From Streptococcus sanguinis (GTDB taxonomy: Bacteria > Bacillota > Bacilli > Lactobacillales > Streptococcaceae): a stretch of DNA of 64,000 nt. The DNA is taken from assembly GCF_900635155.1 (NCBI RefSeq), contig NZ_LR134002.1:1240001-1304000 (forward strand). Direction: 5' to 3'. Made by a program: the position numbers and the translations under genes. Positions 54,264-63,934 of this stretch are shown here, piece by piece. Position 1 is the first letter of the stretch. Each line of letters opens with the position of its first letter. The notes beneath the pieces were generated by a model, which saw nothing but the letters and a program-made list of their open reading frames with translations, did not search any database and was not told the DNA's origin.

Positions 54264-55220
54264 TTATTTAGACTTGATATAGTTGATACCATCCGCTTTC
54301 GGAGCAACAGCTTTACCGAAGAATGCCGCAAGGACTACAATCGTCAATACGTAAGGCGCAATCTGCAGATAAACCTTTGGAACGCTTGAAAGCAATGGCA
54401 ACTGGTTCCCGATAACCGCCAAACTTTGGGAAGCTCCAAAGAAGAGACTCGCCAACATGGCACCAATAGGACTCCATTTACCAAAAATCATAGCTGCCAA
54501 GGCAATAAATCCTGGACCTACGATAGTTGTCACAGCAAAGTTAACAGAGATTGACTGAGCATAAATAGCTCCACCAATACCACCGAGCAGACCAGAAATC
54601 ATGACACCGCAATAACGCATGAGGTAAACATTGATTCCCAAGGTATCTGCCGCCTGCGGATGCTCTCCGACTGAGCGAAGACGCAGTCCAAATTTAGTCT
54701 TAAACATGACAAACCAAGCGAGGAAAGAGAAAGCAATGGCAAGATAACCAACCAAGCTTGTATGCTTGAAGAAAATGTCTCCCAAAACTGGAATATCAGA
54801 CAGGACAGGGAAATTAAACTTCCCGAATGAACGCTGAATATTATCCGTTTGTCCCTTGTTATAAATAGCTTTAACAAGGAAAATTGCCAAGGCTGGCGCC
54901 AGCAAGTTCAGCACTGTACCACTCACAACATGGTCCGCACGGAAGTTAATGGTCGCTACAGCATGGATAAGAGAGAAGACAAGTCCGACCAAACCAGCAG
55001 CAATCAATGAAAGCCACGGAGTCGCGCTACCCAAGCTCTTTTCGAAAGTCAGGTTAAAGAGAACGCCTGTAAAAGCACCCATAACCATGATTCCTTCCAA
55101 GCCAACATTAACCACACCAGCGTGCTCAGAGTAGGCTCCGCCAATACTTGTGAAAATCAAGGGAGCCGCATAAATCAGCATAGATGATACTAATAAACCT
55201 AATACCGTTACAATATTCAT
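54264..55220 (-). CDS. nucleoside ABC transporter permease (BmpA/Nup system, second permease)
   Basis: A 318-residue membrane protein with eight to ten segments, of the ribose/nucleoside (BPD_transp_2) permease type. TSIGGAYSEHAGVVNVGLEGIM near 25-46 and FGLRLRSVGEHPQAADTLGIN near 190-210 are typical. It starts one base after the stop of the first permease. With the ATPase and BMP lipoprotein upstream it forms a purine/pyrimidine nucleoside importer, like NupABC of lactic acid bacteria (family knowledge). Confidence 0.9.
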   Translation of the reverse strand: MNIVTVLGLLVSSMLIYAAPLIFTSIGGAYSEHAGVVNVGLEGIMVMGAFTGVLFNLTFEKSLGSATPWLSLIAAGLVGLVFSLIHAVATINFRADHVVSGTVLNLLAPALAIFLVKAIYNKGQTDNIQRSFGKFNFPVLSDIPVLGDIFFKHTSLVGYLAIAFSFLAWFVMFKTKFGLRLRSVGEHPQAADTLGINVYLMRYCGVMISGLLGGIGGAIYAQSISVNFAVTTIVGPGFIALAAMIFGKWSPIGAMLASLFFGASQSLAVIGNQLPLLSSVPKVYLQIAPYVLTIVVLAAFFGKAVAPKADGINYIKSK

Positions 55221-55221
55221 C

Positions 55222-56316
55222 CTAGTTTCCCTCCTTCACTTTTTTAGCTTCCTGCCGACGATTTTTAAGGAAATCAAAGATCGTCATACCTGTCATACGC
55301 TCAATCAGATAGTGGGCGCTGACAAAGAAGATGATAGAAGCTGTTACGATGTTTACAAGTTCTGTTGGAATCTGAGCCACGTTCATACCTGGAGCACCAA
55401 CACTCAGAACTGCAAAGAGGAAGGCTGCAAAGAGGATTCCAATTGGAGAGTTGGCAGCCAAGAGACTTACCGCCATACCATTGAAACCAACACTCAAGGA
55501 ACTTCCTTGAACAAAGACATTCTGATAAGTTCCAAGTCCTTCTACTACTCCTCCAAGTCCTGCAAGAGCACCTGAAATAATCATAGACACGATAATAGTA
55601 CGCTTAGATGACATCCCTGCATACTCGGATGCATTTGGATTAAGACCTACAGCACGAATTTCAAAACCAAGTGTTGTTTTCTTAAGCAAATACCAAATAA
55701 CCACTACTGCAATCAAGGCAAAGAAGATACCGATATTCATCCGAGAGTTAGATGTAAGACTTCTCAACCACTCTGTTTGATAAATCGCATTGGCAGAAAC
55801 ACGCTTACTAGAGTCAATACTCTGCATCACAGATTTAGGGAAACTATGAATAACAGCATTTCCAACAAAGAGAACAATATAGTTCATCATAATGGTTACG
55901 ATGACTTCACTTGTTCCCAGATAAGCACGCAGAATTCCTGGAATAGCGCCGATAACACCACCAGCTGCTGCCGCAATGACTACAGTAGCTAATAACATCA
56001 GCGGACGAGGTAAATTAGGGAAGGAAAGTGCAAACCAACCAGCCATAATCCAGCCAGCCAAGGCCTGTCCTGGAAGTCCAACATTAAAGAACCCAGCCCG
56101 GCTAGCTACAGCAAAGCCCAAACCGATGAGAATCAGAGGTCCCATTGCACGAGAAATTTCACCCAAACTTCTCAAAGAACCAAAAGCTGTTTTAAAGAGG
56201 GATTCATATCCCCAGAGGGCATCATAGCCAAAGATGAGCATGACAACCGCTCCCAATAAAATCCCTAGAACAACTGAGATTAAGGGAACTGCAATCTTTT
56301 GTGATTTCTTAGACAT
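55222..56316 (-). CDS. nucleoside ABC transporter permease (BmpA/Nup system, first permease)
   Basis: A 364-residue membrane permease from ATG 56316 (MSKKSQKIAVPLISV), which overlaps the ATPase stop by eight bases; GGGAGAATCAA precedes it. Conserved blocks are ASRAGFFNVGLPGQALAGWIM near 85-105 and LGFEIRAVGLNPNASEYAGM near 220-240. An in-frame start at 56361 lies inside the ATPase and is less likely. Confidence 0.9.
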   Translation of the reverse strand: MSKKSQKIAVPLISVVLGILLGAVVMLIFGYDALWGYESLFKTAFGSLRSLGEISRAMGPLILIGLGFAVASRAGFFNVGLPGQALAGWIMAGWFALSFPNLPRPLMLLATVVIAAAAGGVIGAIPGILRAYLGTSEVIVTIMMNYIVLFVGNAVIHSFPKSVMQSIDSSKRVSANAIYQTEWLRSLTSNSRMNIGIFFALIAVVVIWYLLKKTTLGFEIRAVGLNPNASEYAGMSSKRTIIVSMIISGALAGLGGVVEGLGTYQNVFVQGSSLSVGFNGMAVSLLAANSPIGILFAAFLFAVLSVGAPGMNVAQIPTELVNIVTASIIFFVSAHYLIERMTGMTIFDFLKNRRQEAKKVKEGN

Positions 56317-57844
56317 TTGATTCTCCCTTCTGGATCCTACCGCCGGCCATGAGAATACCAAGCTCTTGCTTATTGGTTTCCTCAGGATTTACAATCCCCT
56401 GAATCTTACCATCGTGAATAACTGCGATTCTATCTGAAACATTGAGGATTTCATCTAGCTCAAAGCTGACAACGAGGACAGCCTTACCTTGGGTCCGTGC
56501 TTCAATCAAGCGTTTATGGATGTATTCAATCGCCCCAACATCAAGTCCGCGAGTTGGCTGACTGACAATCAGAAGGTCTGGATCACGATCCATTTCTCTA
56601 GCAATAATCGCTTTCTGCTGGTTTCCTCCTGAAAGTGCTGAAGCAGGTACATATTCGCTGGCCGCCCGAACATCAAACTCATCCATCAACTTACGAGCGT
56701 AAGAATAAATTTTACCATAGTTCAAGATTCCGTTTTTACTGAGCGGTTCTTTATAATAAGTCTGCAGAGCAATATTTTCAGAAATAGACATTGCCAAAAC
56801 CAAACCGTCACGGTGGCGATCTTCAGGAACGTGGCTGACTTTCATTTCAGTAATCTGCCGCGGCTGCTTGCCAATAATAGACTGGTTCTTAATTGTAATC
56901 TCACCAGAGCTTGTTTTTCTAAGTCCAGTAATAGCCTGAATCAGCTCGGTCTGGCCATTGCCGTCAATACCAGCAATACCTACAATCTCACCAGCACGAA
57001 CATCAAGAGAAAGTCCCTTAACAGCTGGAACACCACGGTTTTCTTCAACAACAAGATCCTTGATTGACAAAACAGTTTCTTGAGGATTAGCAGGCTCTTT
57101 CGCTGTCTTGAAGGAAACAGCACGTCCAACCATCATTTCAGCCAAATCTTGGTTAGTAGCACCAGCGATTTCAACTGTTTCAATGGATTTTCCGCGACGA
57201 ATAACCGTTACGCGATCAGAAACTGCCCGAATCTCATCCAACTTGTGAGTGATGAGAATGATAGATTTTCCTTCTTTGACGAGGTTCTTCATGATTTTCA
57301 TCAATTCATCAATCTCAGCTGGCGTCAGAACGGCTGTTGGCTCGTCAAAAATGAGAATGTCTGCCCCACGATAAAGAGTCTTGAGGATTTCAACCCGCTG
57401 CTGGGCACCGACAGAAATATCTTCAACCTTAGCAGATGGATCAACTGCCAAGCCGTATTTCTGAGAAAGTTCCTTGATTTCTTTAGTAGCACCTTTCAAG
57501 TCCAACACACCATTTTTTGTGATTTCACTTCCAAGGATGATATTTTCAGCAACAGTAAATGCTTCAACAAGCATAAAATGCTGGTGCACCATCCCGATAC
57601 CAAGTGAGGCCGCCTTTGATGGAGAGTCCAGCTTAACTGACTTCCCATTCACTACAATCTCACCGCTGGTCGGCTCAAGCAGGCCAGCCAGCATATTCAT
57701 TAAGGTTGACTTGCCGGCACCATTTTCTCCCAAAAGAGCGTGAATTTCACCTTTTCTGAGTTCCAAATTGATTTTATCATTGGCTACAAATTCACCAAAA
57801 ATTTTGGTGATTTCTCGCATTTCAATGACATTTTCATGTGTCAT
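56309..57844 (-). CDS. nucleoside ABC transporter ATP-binding protein (tandem ABC)
   Basis: A 511-residue protein with two ABC domains, of the sugar/nucleoside (MglA-like) type. The first Walker A is GENGAGKST near 38-46, with LLEP and a degenerate signature ISVGAQQRVEI near 140. The second domain has GIDGNGQTELI near 292 and the signature LSGGNQQKAIIAREM near 405. It supplies energy to the two permeases downstream. A terminator-like hairpin separates it from the BMP lipoprotein gene, so its level may be lower than that of the receptor. Confidence 0.92.
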   Translation of the reverse strand: MTHENVIEMREITKIFGEFVANDKINLELRKGEIHALLGENGAGKSTLMNMLAGLLEPTSGEIVVNGKSVKLDSPSKAASLGIGMVHQHFMLVEAFTVAENIILGSEITKNGVLDLKGATKEIKELSQKYGLAVDPSAKVEDISVGAQQRVEILKTLYRGADILIFDEPTAVLTPAEIDELMKIMKNLVKEGKSIILITHKLDEIRAVSDRVTVIRRGKSIETVEIAGATNQDLAEMMVGRAVSFKTAKEPANPQETVLSIKDLVVEENRGVPAVKGLSLDVRAGEIVGIAGIDGNGQTELIQAITGLRKTSSGEITIKNQSIIGKQPRQITEMKVSHVPEDRHRDGLVLAMSISENIALQTYYKEPLSKNGILNYGKIYSYARKLMDEFDVRAASEYVPASALSGGNQQKAIIAREMDRDPDLLIVSQPTRGLDVGAIEYIHKRLIEARTQGKAVLVVSFELDEILNVSDRIAVIHDGKIQGIVNPEETNKQELGILMAGGRIQKGESNV

Positions 57845-57889
57845 GGCTCTTTCCTTTCCAGAATTTCATTTTATTTCAATAAAATTTAC

Positions 57890-57906
57890 TAGCACAGCCA
57901 GTGCTA
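57890..57906 (-). promoter_or_regulatory. hairpin in the leader of the nup ATPase gene
   Basis: TAGCAC-AGCCA-GTGCTA, perfect 6-base arms, between the intercistronic terminator and the ATPase start. It could protect the downstream mRNA end after processing. Confidence 0.4.
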
Positions 57907-57940
57907 ATAAATTCTATTGACACAAAGGCGTCTCAATTTC

Positions 57941-57972
57941 AAAAAGAAGCGACCCTACACGGTCGGATCGCT
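57941..57972 (-). terminator. intercistronic terminator between the BMP lipoprotein and nup ATPase genes
   Basis: AGCGACCC (57948-57955) and GGATCGCT (57965-57972) pair with one G-U in RNA, followed by TTCTTTTT on the minus strand. Probably a partial terminator that leaves the receptor more abundant than the membrane complex. Confidence 0.75.
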
Positions 57973-57983
57973 CTTAAATTGTT

Positions 57984-59039
57984 TTATTTGTCAGGAACAG
58001 TGATGCTGCCGTCAAGGATTTTTGCTTTCGCTTCTTCAACAGCCTTTTTAGTATCTTCTGACAGGTTTGTAGTTGTCAAGTCAACTCCACCGTCTTTCAG
58101 ACCGAAGGTTGTAGTTTTACCGCCTGGGAATTTACCTTTAGCAGTTTGGTTAGCGATGTCTTGGACAGTCTTACCAACTTGTTTCAAGCTTGATGCCAAA
58201 ACAAAATTAGACTCTTTACCATCCTTAGACTTGTATTTACCTTCTTCAGTTTGGTCACGGTCAACACCAAGTACCCAAACTTTTTCATCTTCATTTCTTG
58301 TTTCGTTGATTGACTTAGCTTCGTTAAATACTCCGGCACCAGTTCCACCAGCGACTTGGTAAACCACATCAGCACCTGCAGCATATTGGGCAGCAGCAAT
58401 TGTCTTACCTTTAGCAGCATCGCCGAATGAGCCAGCATAGTCTACTTGAATCTTGATAGATGGATCAACTGATTTCACACCAGCTTCGAAACCTTTTTCA
58501 AAACGTGTGATAACTGCTCCTTCTATACCACCTACGAAACCAACTTGTTTTGTCTTAGTAGTTTTTGCAGCAGCAACACCAGCAAGGTAAGCAGCTTCAT
58601 TATCAGCAAAGACAGCTGAAGCAACATTCTTTTGTCCTTCGATAACATCATCGATAATAACATAATTGATTTCTGTGTTATCTTTGGCAGCAGATTCAAC
58701 CGCATCACGAAGGGCAAATCCGATACCAAATACTAGCTTGTAACCATCTGTAGCAGCTTGATTCAGGTTGTTTGCGTACTGAGACTCATCATTAGATTGG
58801 TAGTAAGTGTAACCATTGTCTTTTGAAAGACCGTTTTCTTTACCCCAAGCTTGCAAACCTTCCCAAGCTGACTGGTTAAATGATTTATCATCAACACCGC
58901 CAGTATCTGTTACGATAGCAGCTTTCAAGTCAGTTTTCGCATCTGAAGAATCTGAGCGAGAAGCACGGTTTCCACATGCAGCAAGTCCGATTGCTGCGAC
59001 AGTTACTAGACCAAGACCTAGCCATTGTTTTTTGTTCAT
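57984..59039 (-). CDS. BMP family nucleoside-binding lipoprotein
   Basis: A 351-residue lipoprotein receptor. The lipobox LAAC gives lipidated Cys22. The mature BMP/PnrA-like domain has AIVTDTGGVDDKSFNQSAWEGL near 42-63 and YQVAGGTGAGVFNEAKS near 227-243, which contact nucleoside in the family (TmpC/PnrA). It lies downstream of cdd, deoC and pdp and upstream of the ABC components, fitting nucleoside uptake for salvage. Confidence 0.93.
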   Translation of the reverse strand: MNKKQWLGLGLVTVAAIGLAACGNRASRSDSSDAKTDLKAAIVTDTGGVDDKSFNQSAWEGLQAWGKENGLSKDNGYTYYQSNDESQYANNLNQAATDGYKLVFGIGFALRDAVESAAKDNTEINYVIIDDVIEGQKNVASAVFADNEAAYLAGVAAAKTTKTKQVGFVGGIEGAVITRFEKGFEAGVKSVDPSIKIQVDYAGSFGDAAKGKTIAAAQYAAGADVVYQVAGGTGAGVFNEAKSINETRNEDEKVWVLGVDRDQTEEGKYKSKDGKESNFVLASSLKQVGKTVQDIANQTAKGKFPGGKTTTFGLKDGGVDLTTTNLSEDTKKAVEEAKAKILDGSITVPDK

Positions 59040-59062
59040 TTCTGAACCTCCTAATTAAGATG

Positions 59063-59100
59063 TGCAACACAGTTGCAAGTTTGAGTTTGGTCAGATGACC
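59063..59100 (-). promoter_or_regulatory. two hairpins in the cdd-bmp intergenic region
   Basis: TGCAAC-ACA-GTTGCA (59063-59077) and GGTCA-GA-TGACC (59089-59100), both perfect. No known riboswitch or T-run terminator was recognised. They may stabilise or tune the bmp transcript. Confidence 0.4.
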
Positions 59101-59110
59101 GATAACAGAC

Positions 59111-59500
59111 TTATGTTAAATCTGTAAAAGAATATGGAAGTAATTCCTTGACCGTCATCACGACCGTCGATTTATCTTTAGCGACCAAGGTCACTTTTAG
59201 ATCCTCAGCAAAAAATTCTGCCATTACTTGGCGGCAGGCACCACAGGGTGATATGGGTTTTTCCGTCTCACCATAGACAATCAGCTCCTCGAAGTCTAAA
59301 ACTCCTTCTGAAACTGCCTTAAATATAGCTGTCCGCTCTCCACAGTTGGTCAAGCCAAAACTGGCATTTTCAACATTAACGCCAGTAAATATCCGTCCGT
59401 CTTTAGCGACCAAAACTGCTCCGATAGGGAAATGAGAATAGGGAACATAAGCATTTTTACTAGCTTGGACAGCCAAGTCAATCAACTCAGTAGTCGCCAC
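59111..59500 (-). CDS. cdd: cytidine deaminase
   Basis: Deaminates cytidine and deoxycytidine to uridines. The 129-residue tetrameric-type enzyme has the zinc motifs NCGERTAIF near 52-60 (Cys53 and catalytic Glu55) and [12 protein letters not shown] near 85-96 (Cys86 and Cys89). Its start lies 14 bases inside the deoC gene, so translation is coupled. It precedes the BMP lipoprotein gene. Confidence 0.95.
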   Translation of the reverse strand: MATTELIDLAVQASKNAYVPYSHFPIGAVLVAKDGRIFTGVNVENASFGLTNCGERTAIFKAVSEGVLDFEELIVYGETEKPISPCGACRQVMAEFFAEDLKVTLVAKDKSTVVMTVKELLPYSFTDLT

Positions 59501-60149
59501 TAGCTTCTTCTCCCTTCATAATAGCCACACCGGCCGAAGTTCCAATCCGAGTCGCACCAGCTTCAATAAAGGCCAGAGCATCTTCGTAAGAACGAGCACC
59601 ACCAGAAGCCTTGACCCCCATGTCTGGACCAACTGTTTTTCTCATGAGGGCGACATCTTCGACTGTCGCACCGCCAGTTGAAAATCCTGTAGATGTCTTA
59701 ACAAAATCAGCTCCAGCTTTCTGAGCCAGTTGACAAGCCTTAACCTTTTCATCATCTGTCAGCAGGCAAGTTTCCAGAATCACCTTGACTAAGGTACCGT
59801 TAGCAGCTTCTACAACCGCACGAATGTCTCGCTCTACCAAATCATAATCTTTAGATTTCAGAGCACCGACATTGATGACCATATCCACTTCACCAGCACC
59901 CTTTTGGATGGCGTCCTTCGTTTCAAAGGCCTTTACATCGGAAGTGTTGGCGCCTAAAGGGAAACCAATTGGTACACAAACCTTGACGTCTGAGTCTTTC
60001 AGCTGCTCTGCAGCAAACTCTATCCAGGTTGGATTGACACAGATACTGGCAAAATCATAAACTTTTGCTTCTTCAATTAACTTCAGAACCTGCTCTTTTG
60101 ACGCTTCTGGTTTTAAAAGCGTATGGTCTATGTATTTGTTTAATTTCAT
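59487..60149 (-). CDS. deoC: deoxyribose-phosphate aldolase
   Basis: Cleaves deoxyribose-5-phosphate to glyceraldehyde-3-phosphate and acetaldehyde. The 220-residue barrel enzyme has the Schiff-base lysine in [14 protein letters not shown] (near 149-162), and a second lysine in [15 protein letters not shown] near 178. It sits between pdp and cdd, so deoxynucleosides can be carried through to glycolysis. Confidence 0.95.
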   Translation of the reverse strand: MKLNKYIDHTLLKPEASKEQVLKLIEEAKVYDFASICVNPTWIEFAAEQLKDSDVKVCVPIGFPLGANTSDVKAFETKDAIQKGAGEVDMVINVGALKSKDYDLVERDIRAVVEAANGTLVKVILETCLLTDDEKVKACQLAQKAGADFVKTSTGFSTGGATVEDVALMRKTVGPDMGVKASGGARSYEDALAFIEAGATRIGTSAGVAIMKGEEASGDY

Positions 60150-60166
60150 GTTGGATTCTCCTAGAA

Positions 60167-61444
60167 TTAAGAAATTACCTCGATAATCTCGTTCACTGCA
60201 ACGCTTTCATTACCTATTTTAACATTTTTTTGAAATTCTGTAACTAGTTCTTGAGAAATTTTTTCATTTGAATAAATTTTTGCGAAAACTTCTCCAATTT
60301 CGATCTTGTCTCCGACTTTCTTTTCAAAAACAATTCCTGTTTCATAATCCAAGTCGTCAGATTTAACTGCCCGTCCTGCTCCCAGTCTCATGGCAAAGAG
60401 GCCAAATTCCATGGCAGGCAGTTCAGTGATATAACCTGCCTGTTCAACCCTTACTTCTAAAACATGAGCTGCACTGGATGGACGATAGAGGTCTTCCAAG
60501 TCACCACCCTGGGCTGCAACCATAGCTTCAAATTGCTTCAAGGCAGCACCATTGGTCAGCTGTTCTCTCACTTCTTCCACCGTTTTCTCAACATCTGCCA
60601 GTCCGAGCATAATCTGAGCCAACTCACAAATAAAAGTTGTGATATCTTCACGGCCCTTGCCTTGCAAGATATCCAAGGCTTCCAAAATTTCCAGACGATT
60701 ACCGATGCTAGTTCCCAGAGGCTGACTCATATCAGTCAGAACAGCTACTGTTTTTCTGCCGACAGCCTTGCCCAAATCCACCATGGTGCGCGCTAACACA
60801 CGAGCATCATCAATATTTTTCATAAAGGCGCCTTCACCAACCGTCACATCCAGAAGGATGCTATCGGCACCAGCAGCAATTTTCTTACTCATGACAGAGC
60901 TGGCTATCAGCGGAATCGTATCAACAGTTGCGGTTACATCTCGCAAGGCATAGAGTAGCTTATCCGCCAACACCAACTGATCTGACTGCCCGATTACAGA
61001 CAAGCCGATTTCCTGCACCTGCTTGATAAAGTCTTCCTGACTGCGCTCTACCTGAAATCCTTTAATGGATTCCAATTTATCAATGGTTCCTCCAGTATGG
61101 CCCAGCCCGCGGCCGCTCATTTTAGCAACGGGCACACCAAAGCTAGCCACCAAAGGAACCAAGACCAGAGTCACTTTATCACCAACACCTCCGGTGGAAT
61201 GTTTGTCTACTTTTATACCTGCGATTTCTGACAGGTCAAACTGCTCACCAGTCCCAACCATGGTCATGGTTAAGTCTGAAATTTCCCGAGTTGTCATGCC
61301 CTTAAAATAGACAGCCATTGCAAAGGCTGCCATCTGATAGTCCGGCACCGTCCCGTCCACATAACCCTCAATCAGCCACTGAATTTCCTGACTGGTTAGC
61401 TCCAAACCGTCTCTCTTCTTTTGGATAATATCAACTGCACGCAT
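60167..61444 (-). CDS. pdp: pyrimidine-nucleoside phosphorylase
   Basis: Phosphorolyses uridine, thymidine or deoxyuridine to base and (deoxy)ribose-1-phosphate. The start chosen is ATG 61444 ([13 protein letters not shown], 425 residues), with AAGGAG 11 bases upstream; a GTG at 61456 would abut that site. The family signature is [16 protein letters not shown] near 109-124, and [18 protein letters not shown] near 77-94 binds phosphate. It overlaps the rsmC-like gene by 14 bases. Confidence 0.94.
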   Translation of the reverse strand: MRAVDIIQKKRDGLELTSQEIQWLIEGYVDGTVPDYQMAAFAMAVYFKGMTTREISDLTMTMVGTGEQFDLSEIAGIKVDKHSTGGVGDKVTLVLVPLVASFGVPVAKMSGRGLGHTGGTIDKLESIKGFQVERSQEDFIKQVQEIGLSVIGQSDQLVLADKLLYALRDVTATVDTIPLIASSVMSKKIAAGADSILLDVTVGEGAFMKNIDDARVLARTMVDLGKAVGRKTVAVLTDMSQPLGTSIGNRLEILEALDILQGKGREDITTFICELAQIMLGLADVEKTVEEVREQLTNGAALKQFEAMVAAQGGDLEDLYRPSSAAHVLEVRVEQAGYITELPAMEFGLFAMRLGAGRAVKSDDLDYETGIVFEKKVGDKIEIGEVFAKIYSNEKISQELVTEFQKNVKIGNESVAVNEIIEVIS

Positions 61445-62033
61445 CTTGTTTTTCACTCCTTAGTATATAGTAGCCTTTGTCCTTCTTGACAATCTCACAG
61501 TTTCCAAAAACATCTTCCATCTTTGACTTGGCGCTGGGTGCTCCCTGCTTCTTCTGAATCACAAGGGTCAAATCTCCGCCTTCTGTCAAATGCTCATAGC
61601 TTCCTCTGATGACGTCGTGCACGACTTGCTTACCAGCACGAATAGGCGGATTACTGATAATATGGTCGAAAATTCCAGTAACCTTTTCATAGACATTTGA
61701 CTGGAAGATATGAGCAGATACCTGATTCCTCTCAGCATTCTTCTGAGCTAAGTCCAAGGCCCGCTGGTTGATATCCACCATGGTCGCAGTTACTCCCTGC
61801 GCTTTGGCTAAGGTCAAACCTAGAGGCCCATAGCCGCAGCCAACATCCAAGACCCGTTCTCCAGCTTCAAAGTCCAAGACAGACAAAAGAACCCGACTGC
61901 CATAATCAATCATCTTTTTACTGAAGACACCAGCATCTGTCAAAAAAGTCAGCCTCTGTCCTAACAGTTCCACATTTAATTCATGAATATCATGTTTGGC
62001 ATCAGGATTTTCTGCAAAATACATTTTAGTCAT
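61431..62033 (-). CDS. class I SAM-dependent methyltransferase, RsmC/RsmG-like small form
   Basis: A 200-residue methyltransferase, probably acting on rRNA. The SAM-binding motif is VLDVGCGYGPLGLTLA near 61-76 and the catalytic block IISNPPIRAG near 124-133 (NPPI suggests N-methylation of a base). It corresponds to the C-terminal half of E. coli RsmC, common in Firmicutes. The ATG at 62033 lies six bases after a TAAAAT -10 and has no Shine-Dalgarno, so the transcript may be leaderless. It heads the nucleoside operon. Confidence 0.87.
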   Translation of the reverse strand: MTKMYFAENPDAKHDIHELNVELLGQRLTFLTDAGVFSKKMIDYGSRVLLSVLDFEAGERVLDVGCGYGPLGLTLAKAQGVTATMVDINQRALDLAQKNAERNQVSAHIFQSNVYEKVTGIFDHIISNPPIRAGKQVVHDVIRGSYEHLTEGGDLTLVIQKKQGAPSAKSKMEDVFGNCEIVKKDKGYYILRSEKQDACS

Positions 62034-62039
62034 ACAACC

Positions 62040-62069
62040 ATTTTATCATAATTTTCCTAGAATTGTAAA
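62040..62069 (-). promoter_or_regulatory. promoter of the rsmC-like/pdp/deoC/cdd operon, probably leaderless
   Basis: Minus-strand TTTACA (62064-62069), 18-base spacer, TGA-extended TAAAAT (62040-62045), then six bases to the ATG. A cre-like sequence with one extra base, TGAAAACGATTTACA (62064-62078), covers the -35. Confidence 0.6.
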
Positions 62070-62096
62070 TCGTTTTCATTTCTCCAAAAAGTATGT

Positions 62097-62102
62097 TATA
62101 CT
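62097..62102 (+). promoter_or_regulatory. coaA promoter, extended -10
   Basis: TGTTATACT extended -10, about 25 bases before the coaA ATG; AGGAG precedes the start. Confidence 0.65.
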
Positions 62103-62127
62103 AAAGTCCATCATACAGGAGTAACTT

Positions 62128-63048
62128 ATGACTAACGAATTTCTTCACTTTGAAAAAATCAGCCGCCATACTTGGCAAAACCTGCACCGTAAAACAACTC
62201 CGCCTCTGACTCAGGCGGAACTTAACTCCATCAAGAGTTTCAATGACAAGATTAGCCTGCAGGATGTGACGGACATTTATTTACCCTTGACTAACCTCAT
62301 TCAAATCTATAAACGTTCCAAGGAAGACTTGGCTTTTTCCAAGGGAATTTTTCTACAAAAGGAAAGCCGGAAACAGCCCTTTATCATCGGAGTTTCTGGC
62401 AGTGTGGCCGTTGGGAAATCCACCACCAGCCGGTTGCTGCAGATTTTACTTTCTCGGACTTTTTCAAATGCAACAGTCGAGCTAGTTACCACAGATGGTT
62501 TTTTATTTCCGAATAAAACCTTGGAAGATCATGGCATTTTAAACCGCAAGGGTTTTCCAGAAAGCTATAATATGGAGCTGCTTCTTTCCTTTCTAGATAG
62601 CATAAAAAACGGTCAGGATTGCCAAATTCCAGTCTACTCGCATGAAACTTATGATATCGTCCCTCAGGAAATGCAAGAGGTAAAGGCTGCTGACTTTGTT
62701 ATTGTCGAAGGCATCAATGTTTTCCAGAATCCTCAGAACGAGCGCCTATATATGACAGACTTTTTTGACTTTTCTATCTATGTTGATGCTGAAGTCGAAA
62801 ATATTGAAAATTGGTATCTAGATCGCTTTAAAAAAATGCTGACGCTGGCTGAAAACGATCCCAAAAACTACTACCACCGCTTCACCACTCAAGCAGAAGA
62901 GGAAGTGGTAGCTTTCGCCCATAATGTCTGGAAAAGCATTAACCTTGTCAACCTGCTAGACTACATTGAGCCAACCCGCAATCGGGCAGAAATTATCCTG
63001 CACAAAGCCGAAAATCATGAAATTGATGAAATTTACTTAAAAAAATAA
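62128..63048 (+). CDS. coaA: pantothenate kinase, type I
   Basis: First committed step of coenzyme A synthesis, phosphorylating pantothenate. The 306-residue P-loop kinase has [13 protein letters not shown] at 88-100, TTDGFLFPN near 126-134, and [12 protein letters not shown] near 191-202. It belongs to the prokaryotic CoaA type rather than type III. It is divergent from the rsmC-like gene and followed on the same strand by rpsT, which has its own promoter. Confidence 0.95.
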   Translation: MTNEFLHFEKISRHTWQNLHRKTTPPLTQAELNSIKSFNDKISLQDVTDIYLPLTNLIQIYKRSKEDLAFSKGIFLQKESRKQPFIIGVSGSVAVGKSTTSRLLQILLSRTFSNATVELVTTDGFLFPNKTLEDHGILNRKGFPESYNMELLLSFLDSIKNGQDCQIPVYSHETYDIVPQEMQEVKAADFVIVEGINVFQNPQNERLYMTDFFDFSIYVDAEVENIENWYLDRFKKMLTLAENDPKNYYHRFTTQAEEEVVAFAHNVWKSINLVNLLDYIEPTRNRAEIILHKAENHEIDEIYLKK

Positions 63049-63054
63049 AAAAGC

Positions 63055-63083
63055 TTGTCAAATCCTAACTTTTCATATATAAT
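63055..63083 (+). promoter_or_regulatory. rpsT promoter
   Basis: TTGTCA (63055-63060), 17-base spacer, TATAAT (63078-63083), immediately after coaA. Confidence 0.82.
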
Positions 63084-63118
63084 TAGATAGTTAGTATTTT
63101 CAATGGAGGTGAAACAAC

Positions 63119-63355
63119 TTGGCAAACATTAAATCAGCTATCAAACGCGCTGAATTGAACGTGAAACATAACGAAAAAAACTCAGCTCAAAAGTCAGCTA
63201 TGCGTACTGCAATCAAAGCATTTGAAGCAAACCCATCTGAAGAACTTTTCCGTGCTGCTAGCTCAGCTATCGATAAAGCAGAAACAAAAGGTTTGATCCA
63301 CAAAAACAAAGCAAGCCGCGATAAAGCACGCCTTTCAGCTAAACTTGCTAAATAA
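63119..63355 (+). CDS. rpsT: 30S ribosomal protein S20
   Basis: A 78-residue 16S rRNA-binding protein, starting [20 protein letters not shown] and rich in Lys and Ala. The start codon is TTG at 63119, with GGAGGTG seven bases upstream. Non-ATG starts are common for S20 genes and support translational autocontrol (family knowledge). Length is typical. Confidence 0.97.
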   Translation: MANIKSAIKRAELNVKHNEKNSAQKSAMRTAIKAFEANPSEELFRAASSAIDKAETKGLIHKNKASRDKARLSAKLAK

Positions 63356-63362
63356 TGCATAC

Positions 63363-63388
63363 AAAGGGAGCTCTCAGGAGCTTTTTTT
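63363..63388 (+). terminator. rpsT terminator
   Basis: GAGCTC near 63368-63373 pairs with GAGCT at 63378-63382, followed by seven T. Confidence 0.8.
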
Positions 63389-63412
63389 GTTTCTAACATA
63401 AAGGAGATAGGG

Positions 63413-63934
63413 ATGAAAATAGCAATTATTGGTTATTCCGGTTCTGGCAAATCTACTTTAGCAGCACAACTGTCCCACCACTACTCCATTCCCAAACTTC
63501 ATATGGATAGATTGCAGTTCCAACCTGGCTGGAAGGATAGTGACCGTGATTGGATGAGTGAACAGATGGATAATTTTTTATCAAAAAATACCGACTGGGC
63601 CATTGATGGCAACTACTCTTGGTGTTTTTATGAACGGCGGATGGCAGAAGCCGACCAAATTATCTTTCTGAACTTCTCTCGCTGGAACTGCCTCTATCGA
63701 ACTTTTAAACGCTATCTAAAATACCGCAATCGGACCAGAGAAAGCATGGCTCCAGGCTGTCCAGAGAAGTTTGACTGGGAATTTATCAGCTGGGTTCTCT
63801 GGAAAGGCCGACGTCATACAGCACTGGCAAGATATAATAGAATACGACAAACCTTTCCTCAGAAATTCTACGAATTAAGGAACCAAAAAGAACTGAACAG
63901 CTTCTTACAGAACCTAAAAACAAGCGAGCCCTAA
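63413..63934 (+). CDS. P-loop kinase-like protein, DNA topology modulation protein FlaR type
   Basis: A 173-residue P-loop protein with Walker A GYSGSGKST at 7-15, similar to adenylate and shikimate kinases. LHMDRLQFQPGW near 30-41 and AIDGNYSW near 60 form the substrate-side block of the FlaR/topology-modulator family, and RRHTALARYN lies in the lid region. The name is historical; the real substrate is uncertain. AAGGAGAT precedes the ATG. Confidence 0.8.
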   Translation: MKIAIIGYSGSGKSTLAAQLSHHYSIPKLHMDRLQFQPGWKDSDRDWMSEQMDNFLSKNTDWAIDGNYSWCFYERRMAEADQIIFLNFSRWNCLYRTFKRYLKYRNRTRESMAPGCPEKFDWEFISWVLWKGRRHTALARYNRIRQTFPQKFYELRNQKELNSFLQNLKTSEP

